Source: Thysanoteuthis rhombus
Lineage: Eukaryota > Mollusca > Cephalopoda > Oegopsida > Thysanoteuthidae
DNA: 64,000 nt
Assembly: GCA_963457665.1 (NCBI GenBank)
Contig: OY735231.1
Location: 41,021,524-41,085,523, forward strand
Direction: 5' to 3'
In this document: in pieces, positions 57,116 through 64,000 of the stretch
Position numbering within the stretch: the stretch's first letter is position 1
Layout: every line of letters starts with the position of its first letter
Position numbers and translations under genes: made by a program
Notes under the pieces: model-generated
The model's input: only the letters and a program-made list of their open reading frames with translations
Databases searched by the model: none
What the model was told of the DNA's origin: nothing

Positions 57116-57429
57116 CTCTTTCACTTCAGTTTACATTTCCAGTTTCATTTCCCTTATTATCACCATCAGTATTATTATTTTAATAATTGGAGTTCTTCCT
57201 TCGTCGAAGGAACAGTCCTGTGTATCGTACTACTAATACAACCCATGTGTTCATTCCTTTTATAAGGTTCCTGCTGTTTATTATTATCAAATGAAGTGCT
57301 GTACCTCAATACTTCTATCAAATTTGACAAGTTTTCTACGTTCATCTTAATTATTGAGATCATTCTGACGGGAAGCTTACTCTTTATTTCTGATCACACC
57401 GTTTATGTGTTGCCGTAGAAACGACGGTA
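57116..57429. other. Short unassigned stretch
   Basis: A minus-strand frame of 62 codons at 57175-57363 (with CISSTIHRTVPSTKEELQLL) has no recognised domain. It may be more of the Dong-like copy or chance. Confidence 0.3.
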
Positions 57430-57755
57430 CAGTTAATAAATTAAAATGGGAGTAAGAAGTAGTCAAATTCAATAAGAATTGAATGAGGTCAAAAGGCGCA
57501 GAAAGCGTGAACGAAAGAGGAGTGGGAAAAGTTGAAGGGTAGTTATGAAGTGCGAAAGAAAATGCAGCAGAGAAGATAGAGAAAGAAACGAAGGGACAAA
57601 GATGAGAAGCAGAGAGAATGAGTGGAGGAGAAATGAAGGGGTGGAAAAAGGTGAAAGGCAGAGAGGGTAAGTGAGAGAAAATTGGAAAAGAGGGAAAGAG
57701 AGGAAGAAATCAACCTTGCCAAAAAGAAAAAAAAGGAGAAGAATGAATCATCAGT
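57430..57755 (+). other. Purine-rich tract
   Basis: Roughly 320 bases in which the plus strand is mostly A and G, with GAGAAAG, GAAGGGG and AAAAAGG runs and few C or T. It precedes an (AT)n(GT)n repeat. No gene is evident. Confidence 0.7.
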
Positions 57756-57771
57756 AAAAAACAAATGTATA

Positions 57772-57774
<3 letters not shown>

Positions 57775-57849
<75 letters not shown>
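57775..57849. repeat. (AT)n(GT)n compound microsatellite
   Basis: About 34 bases of AT followed directly by about 42 bases of GT. Confidence 0.95.
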
Positions 57850-57853
<4 letters not shown>

Positions 57854-57924
57854 CTGTATTAAAACAGGAAGGTATTGTCAAAGGATCATTTTAATCAAAT
57901 GCTATGTTACTTTTATGCAACAGT

Positions 57925-58110
57925 CAACATGATGATCATACTTAACATCATATGGATATAACACATGACAGCACATAATATAAGAGAAAAAAAAACAGGA
58001 CTCAGCGATATCATAAAATCCATTTGAAAACTAAAATGGGTTGGCCATGTTGTAAGGATGTCAGACAATTGCTGGACATTGAAACTCACAACTAGTGTTG
58101 CCAACTGTCC
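57925..58110 (+). mobile_element. RTE-type LINE, internal coding fragment
   Basis: The plus strand reads AAAAACAGGACTCAGCGATATCATAAAATCC, AAACTAAAATGGGTTGGCCATGTTG and GGATGTCAGACAATTGCTGGACATTG, the nucleotide form of TGL-DIIKSI-KLKWVGHVVRMSDNCW. Both ends are truncated and the 3' tail is absent, which is unusual for target-primed insertion and suggests later deletion. Confidence 0.65.
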
Positions 58111-58439
58111 CATATTTGAAAGGATAATCCTATACTGCATTGTCTTCCATCAACTCATAAATATCTCATATTCCGATAAGTTTTCCTCAAATAGAAACAG
58201 ATATCGTTAAATTGTATTTTATTTGATTCTGGTCCAAACATTTTCGCTTTTAAATTTTACTGATCAAAATTACATGCGTATTGCTTGCTGAATATAGTTT
58301 GCTACCCTACAAGTCATGAATATAGTATTTTTCAATTATTTTGAGTCACGATGTACCTCTATTAGCAGAGCACTTGGTTTAAAAAAGGTAATTTTTTTAG
58401 ATTTCTTAACATTATTCCCTACTATTTAAGTTTATTCTC

Positions 58440-59240
58440 CAATGTCTAAGGCTGTTGCAAACAGGTTCCAGAAAAACCTTTTTGAGAAATCAGATAATCA
58501 TGGCTAGAAATATCAATATTTAACCCAGATCCATATCCTGACTTATCAAAAGTGATCTCGGTCTATCATTATAGAACTGGACACATGATGAAAATTGGAG
58601 AGCAGAGATTAAAATCGTTGCTTCAGCGGTCCGCAGGCAATGGTCACAGAAGAATATCTTTCACAGTATCAATCGCCAAAATGATAGTTTATGCTTATTG
58701 TTCAAATGAAGCTTCCGAAGTCACCCAGAAGCTTGGCCACCATCTCTCTTCAGTCATCGTGGGATGAGGAGTGTATTAAAGAGGTGTTACTCAGCTTCAT
58801 TATTGTGATAAAGAGTCAAAGTAACTGTTTATGCATACTACAATGATATTATCGAGGATCAAGTTGAATATATTAATGCGATTAAGATTTATAGTGAGAA
58901 TTGGACGTTCCCACAGGATTCTGCTCGAACTCACAAGGCAAGAGTGATCATGCTCAATATTTAATCGTCTAAAAATTTGCCCCTTGGAAGTCCAGATCTC
59001 ATTCCACTGAATTACATATTGTGGTCAGATCAGAAAAGAATTGCTTGTAGCAAAAGACGGTGCAATTTGAAATGTCTCAAACGTTCTCTGGAGAGAGCGG
59101 TCGCTAATTTTCAAATGGAAATCTTGCGCACTTCAATCGATAAATGGACTGATTGTTTGAAGCAATGTGTGGAGAACAAAGAGAAGCATTTTGAATGACT
59201 TCTAGACATTGGTAATACTCGGAGCATGCTTAATAGATAC
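58440..59240 (+). pseudogene. Tc1/mariner-type transposon, decayed transposase with good C-terminus
   Basis: The plus strand encodes the catalytic region of a Tc1/mariner-superfamily transposase in several frames. Near 58630-58770 ISFTVSIAKMIVYAYCSNEASEVTQKLGHHLSSVIV corresponds to the FTVE...VMVWG strand. Near 58880-58960 ENWTFPQDSARTHKARV is the conserved W-FQQDSAPAHKAR motif with its catalytic Asp. From 58977 to 59198 a single frame reads LGSPDLIPLNYILWSDQKRIAC...LKRSLERAVANFQMEILRTSIDKWTDCLKQCVENKEKHFE. This matches the W-SPDLNPLDY motif, with Asn in the final Asp position, through to the C-terminus. The residue spacing suggests a DD37D-like (maT-type) family, which is inference. Stops and shifts elsewhere make it a pseudogene. 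Terminal repeats were not identified. Confidence 0.75.
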
Positions 59241-59321
59241 ACCAGATCTTACTTGGCTCCATTATTTACTTTTCCTTTAATCAACGGAAACACTTGTAAC
59301 AGTATTCATGGCGGTAAAAAT

Positions 59322-59339
59322 TACACACACGCACGCGCG

Positions 59340-59401
<62 letters not shown>
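59322..59401. repeat. (AC)n(AT)n compound microsatellite
   Basis: About 35 bases of AC/GC dinucleotides followed by about 45 bases of AT. Confidence 0.95.
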
Positions 59402-59406
<5 letters not shown>

Positions 59407-59713
59407 ATACCTCGTTATTATTCAGTGAATGTATCATTTAACCGAGATAATGTGAATAGCTGCATAAATTTGACCTGCAACTTACAGATAAGAAATACAA
59501 TACTGAACCCATAACAAACGCATGAACACATACACATTCAAAATCACATATATTTAAACTATGAAAAAATACCCCCAAAATAACCTTAACTAACCAGTCT
59601 CAACAAATATATAATTGAATCAATAAATATGAAAACAAATATATATAAATGTTATGTAGGTTTGCATGCCTGTGTACACGTCAAAATGAACTAAATCACC
59701 CATATTGACATTA

Positions 59714-59752
<39 letters not shown>

Positions 59753-60342
59753 AGCCAACGGTGATATAATCCCTTCGAAGAATACAGGGAATATAATATA
59801 CAACTCAAAAATAGATCTAACTATAACTGATGTAAAGTAGAACCCACATACCAAAAGCTCACATTAAATGAAACAACAATAAAGACCCAGCCCTATTCCC
59901 AAATTACTATATAAATGAACACTCAAACGAAGTAATTAGATTTTTTATTTAAGATTAAAATGAAAGACCAAATCAAAACAAAATTTTGAAAAGAGTGGCC
60001 ATCACAATGAATTTAACAAAGCAAACCTGCTAATGAAATAAAAGAAAAGCACACACACTCACATACACACACATGCAAACACAAACAAACGTGGATATAT
60101 ATACACACACACAAAACCCACACTCATCCCGAGACAAGAGGTCTAAATATGAAAATCAAAACAGAAACGATATGAAACAATGAACACCGAAGGCAGATCA
60201 GACAAGAGAAAAAAGCAAAAGGGGAATAACTGGTCTCAGATTGAAATACTAAAACGAAATATTTTCCCGTTTGAAGATCTCCAGTAATCAGTGAAACACA
60301 AGTAACGGACTGAATTGATTATATGGATGGGATAATGGATTA
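59402..60342. other. AT- and A-rich non-coding stretch
   Basis: Contains an (AT)n at 59716-59749 and CA-rich words at 60046-60130. No supported gene. Confidence 0.5.
59716..59749. repeat. (AT)n microsatellite
   Basis: About 34 bases of pure AT. Confidence 0.95.
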
Positions 60343-60412
60343 TCTATGGCCACACTGAAGAGTTGTAATACAATGGAACAGCTGTCTGCAGATGACATAA
60401 TAATTAACGCTC
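60340..60412 (+). repeat. 80-bp unit S, copy 1
   Basis: TATCTATGGCCACACTGAAGAGTTGTAATACAATGGAACAG then CTGCAGATGACATAATAATTA. Two more copies lie at 60567 and 61228. Confidence 0.75.
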
Positions 60413-60563
60413 CTTTATTCAGGGTTGGGCACTCTTTAACTCGTTCATTGTAAGCTTATGCAATGCTTTTCCATGAGAATAGAGCACTCTGGTGGACAGG
60501 AATTAAAGGTAAATAAATATATTGCTTAAATTCAGCCGTACTGACCGTCTGGTTCAGTCATAG

Positions 60564-60621
60564 ATTGTCTATAGCCACACTGAAAAGTTGCAATACAACG
60601 GAACAGCTCTCTGCGGATCAC

Positions 60622-60688
<67 letters not shown>
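60564..60688 (+). repeat. 80-bp unit S, copy 2, with (AT)n tail
   Basis: TGTCTATAGCCACACTGAAAAGTTGCAATACAACGGAACAG, CTGCGGATCACACAATAATA, then (AT)n at 60628-60688. Confidence 0.8.
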
Positions 60689-60689
<1 letters not shown>

Positions 60690-61134
60690 CCAACGTCCCA
60701 CTAAACTAATGTCAACTTGAGATGCTCCGACAAGAAAACGGACTCAAATGAACTTTAATCCAATAGCGAGGCTTAAATACATGGACTGTTAATAAACATA
60801 AAGGTGAGATAACTGATAATCCCTCTGCCTACACGTACACGCATACCCGTGTAAACCTAGGAGTATATAACCATTTTTACAGACCTACTTCCCCACTCCC
60901 TTATTATACTTCTCTTATCCACAGTTGCCTTTTACACATAAGTCCCATACCCACTGATAAGAATGTTTCCCTTGCTCACAACATCTCTCATCTAAATTAT
61001 TTCCAACTCGAACTAATCTAATCAAAAGACAGTCATGGCTTCACAGTTTTCTTCCTCATTTTTCAACTCAAACCGTGGATCGTACATAGACGGAATATGT
61101 CTGTCAACTCAGCAGTATGAAATGATAAAATTGT

Positions 61135-61302
61135 AATTTGTTTCACTCCGGCTATATCTTCATGCCCTGGTATGCCAGCCTCTGAGTCTGGAGCAAAGGT
61201 TTCGATCCTACCTCGTGGTACTTGATGAGATATTGGATAGTCTATAGCCACACTGAAGGGTTGTAATACAACGGAATGCAGTCCGTGGATGACACGATTA
61301 TC

Positions 61303-61345
<43 letters not shown>
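61135..61345 (+). repeat. 80-bp unit S, copy 3, with tRNA-like upstream part and (AT)n tail
   Basis: AGTCTATAGCCACACTGAAGGGTTGTAATACAACGGAATG, CCGTGGATGACACGATTATCAATTA then (AT)n at 61298-61342. About 40 bases upstream a GTTTCGATCCTACC word near 61197 resembles a B-box, and CTATATCTTCATGCCCTGG may be a weak A-box. This could be the 3' end of a SINE whose tail is TA repeats. Confidence 0.6.
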
Positions 61346-61346
<1 letters not shown>

Positions 61347-61995
61347 TACGAAATATATATATATATAATATGTTATGTCTCATATATATATAATGTATTC
61401 ATATATAATATATGTACATATATATAATATTTGATATATGTGTAATAAATCTTCATATAATATATATGATATATATATTTTTTATATATATGAATGTGGT
61501 ACATAATATATATATCATATGTATACATTATTTATGATACATTTGTATGTAATATATACATATGATATATATAATATTTAAAATATCAATGTGTATAATA
61601 CATCTTTATATAACATAATATATATCATATATGTATATATATTATAACATATATATATTATATGTTATGAACATAAAGATATATATCATAGTACATGTAT
61701 AATTATATACATTGTAATGTATCATATGAAAATATATATTGTAATATATAGATATATATATATCATAATATATACCATATATCAATACATATAATGTTTT
61801 ATATGTATATCATTTAAAAGTGAATGTATATTATGATACATATATTTATATACATCATATATCAGTAATAATAGTGATATGTATTATCATAATTTTTGTA
61901 TATCATATAAAAATTATAGTCATATATATTACCTTGATATTTTTGTATTATATATGAATTCATAATAATTTGTATTAATACAATATTTTTTACTA
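61343..61995. repeat. Long, nearly pure A/T degenerate region
   Basis: About 650 bases made almost wholly of A and T with ATATAT, ATGATATAT and short imperfect palindromes; G and C are rare. It looks like a decayed and expanded (AT)n. Confidence 0.85.
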
Positions 61996-62044
61996 TTAGA
62001 GTTATTGACCCTAAAACTCAGAATCATGCTCCATGTGCTGGGAA

Positions 62045-62372
62045 TGACTCTTGATCAACACTGCATGTACACATAGTAAGACAGCGCAATACATCAGAGA
62101 GAAAACAACTGCCAGAGATATCATTTACTCCTTAAGAAAACTCAAATGGTAATGGGCTGATCCTGTAGCAAGAAAGTCAGACAATTGCTGGACATTAAAA
62201 TCCACAACGTGTAACCTCAGATATCATATGCGAATGGTTGGCAGAAAATGAGATTGTGTGGCGATTTAGACAAGTTCATAAAGTATTGGGGGTCTGTGAA
62301 GTCTGGCGAATCTAGAGGAAGGTCTACGTCCAACAACAAACGCAATAAGGATGATGATTATAATGGTGATGA
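62045..62372 (+). mobile_element. RTE-type LINE, 3' end fragment
   Basis: The plus strand shows ACAGCGCAATACATCAGAGAG, AACTGCCAGAGATATCATTTACTCC, AGAAAACTCAAATGG-AATGGGCTG, AGAAAGTCAGACAATTGCTGGACATTAAAATCC, then GAGGAAGGTCTACGTCCAACAACAAACGCAATAAGGATGATGATTATAATGG. It is the same 3' region as at 18 kb, 5'-truncated and interrupted. Confidence 0.75.
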
Positions 62373-62784
62373 CTTAAAGAGCACACCAACAAAAAGTACT
62401 CAAACGGTAACAACATGACATGGACATCAGTAATTTATTGTGAATCCTCTTAGTTCAGTTACTTCTGCCAAACGTTTGCTAAATTACTTTCGTTTGTTTT
62501 TCAAATATTGATACATAACTTCTTCAATAGCAAACGTATATATTTCATATTTTGTGTGTATCGTTGTCTTCTTTCTGTCTTAGTTGAGGCGTAATTTGAA
62601 TTTTGCAGAACACGAATTAATTAGATAAAACGTTCAATATCTAATACCGGGCGAAGACTTATTGCCCCGATGGCTTATGTACATTAACTGCAAGATTTCT
62701 TTATTTGCTACGTAATCCTAGAGGACTAAAATGCCATCATCAGTTTCGTTTAACCAGACTCAGGGTCGTCAAAAGATTTTCTTG

Positions 62785-62905
62785 TTTAAATCCTGTCTCC
62801 TTTGGTTGCCATGACCAGTAAGCCAGCTAGCCAGCCAACCAAACCATCTTGAAAACTGAAGAAATCGCTGTTGACACATTGGATGACAATTTTGGTTCAC
62901 TGATT
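62785..62905 (-). repeat. Dispersed repeat family X, 5' fragment
   Basis: Antisense AGCCAGCTAGCCAGCCAACCAAACCATCTTGAAAACTGAAGAAA matches the start of family X (TTTCTTCAGTTTTCAAGATGGTTTGGTTGGCTGGC). Only the first 100 bases are present. Confidence 0.55.
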
Positions 62906-64000
62906 CAATGTCGTATACCTTTGAATTCACATCCTATCGGAATGACCAGAATTTTGTCAACTATTCAATGATGATTTATAGTCATAAGTCGACTTACGTC
63001 TAATTACAGATACATCACCACAAGAGCTTAGAACATATTTGATACGGAGATGACGACGGGAATTTCAGTCATTCGAGTTCTATAGCTTAACTGCAAAAGA
63101 TGAAAATGCACACAATGTTATTGTTAGCTTGCCAAGGAGAAAGTAATGAACGCATCATTGTATACATCATATTTTTTCAAGTTTCTCAGGCAGGGAAAGT
63201 GAGAAAGTGAAGGTTAACCAACACCTTGATGGGTTGATGACTCAGTGAAATGATGTAATGGCCGGTATATTTTTCCTCTTCCTTCGAAAGGGAAAGATGT
63301 AAATGGTATGGTATCATCTTTTCGCAGTGCATATATTTCACTAAATCCTACAATGGTCGACTTATGCTCAACCATAATGGAAGCTTTGTTTATCAGTATC
63401 CATTTCAAATGGAGAAATGTATCGATTTTTAAGTTGCAGGCACTCAAAATTGTTCAAAACACCAGAAAATAATTCATGCATTAATATTGTTTTCAAATTT
63501 CAAGCTATTAAGATAATACATATAGTATTTTTATATTCTTTAGTTGATAACAAGTGACAAATCCTCACTTAGAGTGAGGATATAAAGATCCTCCGCTTAT
63601 GCAATTTATGTTTGAAATTAAATTGTTTATAGAAATGTAAGATGACGTTATTTTCAAGCTGTGTTCAACAACCGTATTTTACATTTATCTGAGCAGGGAT
63701 TTCTAAAAACGACTCGCTTCAGGCCTTCCCCTTGTTCCCAAATTACTGGGAAACACCGCCCCTGATGAATACCCAATGAATCTTGAAATAAGCTATCGAT
63801 TTTCGAAAATCTTATGCTTCTATCTTCATTAGTTTCCGAGTTATTAGACTTTAAAGAGGATGACGAACTGGTCGGACCGGGTATGGTCGTGTTTAAAAAG
63901 ATAAATGAATTTTCAAAACACATGCAATGAAGTAGTGAACATCTAATACTTCTATATTTAATAGTTTCCGCGACATTGGGCAGTTCTGTGACCAATACAT
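62906..64000. other. Non-coding stretch to the window end
   Basis: No recognised feature. The 113-codon minus frame at 63654-63995 has a Ser-rich stretch and no recognisable domain, and it runs to the window edge, so a partial exon cannot be excluded. Confidence 0.4.

Noticed and set aside
63654-63995. 113-codon minus frame as a host exon
   Set aside because: No domain or splice support; it reaches the window edge, so it is kept only as unassigned.

Overview
The window looks like gene-poor animal DNA, AT-rich and dominated by repeats. I found no exon or complete cellular gene that I recognise on either strand. Almost all open frames of 60 to 130 codons are chance frames in AT-rich DNA, in microsatellites or on the wrong strand of retrotransposons. 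The evidence for an animal genome is the repertoire: RTE-type LINEs ending in (ATG)n tails, an R4/Dong-like LINE set in TAA repeats, a CR1/Jockey-type reverse transcriptase fragment, Tc1/mariner and hAT-like DNA transposons, tRNA- and 5S-rRNA-derived SINEs, a Penelope-like tail, and many (AT)n, (AC)n, (CT)n and (ATT)n microsatellites. A lophotrochozoan, possibly a mollusc such as a cephalopod, would fit, but that is a guess from repeat style only.

Layout. 1.7-3.6 kb: two copies of an LTR-like repeat, a small element combining a tRNA-like promoter with a hammerhead-like motif, and the first copy of an unnamed dispersed repeat called family X here. 5.0-7.8 kb: an RTE LINE 3' end, a tandem pair of tRNA-derived SINE units, and a tRNA-5S rRNA composite SINE. 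11.7-16.7 kb: a dispersed repeat, a non-autonomous hAT candidate, two family X copies and a cluster of reverse-strand 5S-derived SINEs. 17.9-19.7 kb: RTE 3' end, 5S fragment, mariner remnant and an (ATT)n run. 24-25.6 kb: an uninterrupted 170-codon reverse transcriptase fragment and a recent 117-bp tandem duplication. 27-29.5 kb: long (CT)n, a hairpin with an RFX-like site, RTE 3' end. 31.7-32.3 kb: minisatellite and microsatellite block. 33-38.5 kb: 5S fragments, a 217-bp foldback element, further family X copies and paired dispersed repeats. 39-43.4 kb: third LTR-like repeat, two family X copies and the second ribozyme-like composite with a clear target-site duplication. 43.6-48 kb: three RTE LINE copies, one with a fourfold tail. 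49-54.6 kb: a nested SINE insertion, family X, a SINE-RTE chimera and RTE fragments. 55.9-57.1 kb: Dong-like LINE copies in TAA repeats. 57.4-62.4 kb: purine-rich tract, RTE fragments, a well-preserved mariner-family C-terminus, repeated 80-bp units beside (AT)n, and about 700 bp of nearly pure A/T. After 62.9 kb little is recognisable.

The parts do not form a pathway. They form a record of successive insertion. The most striking items are the tRNA-5S composite SINE with several copies, the two tRNA/hammerhead-like elements with inverted ends, and the ten or so copies of family X. All identities come from reading the sequence; no alignment or database search was run, and boundaries are approximate, usually within 10 to 50 bases.
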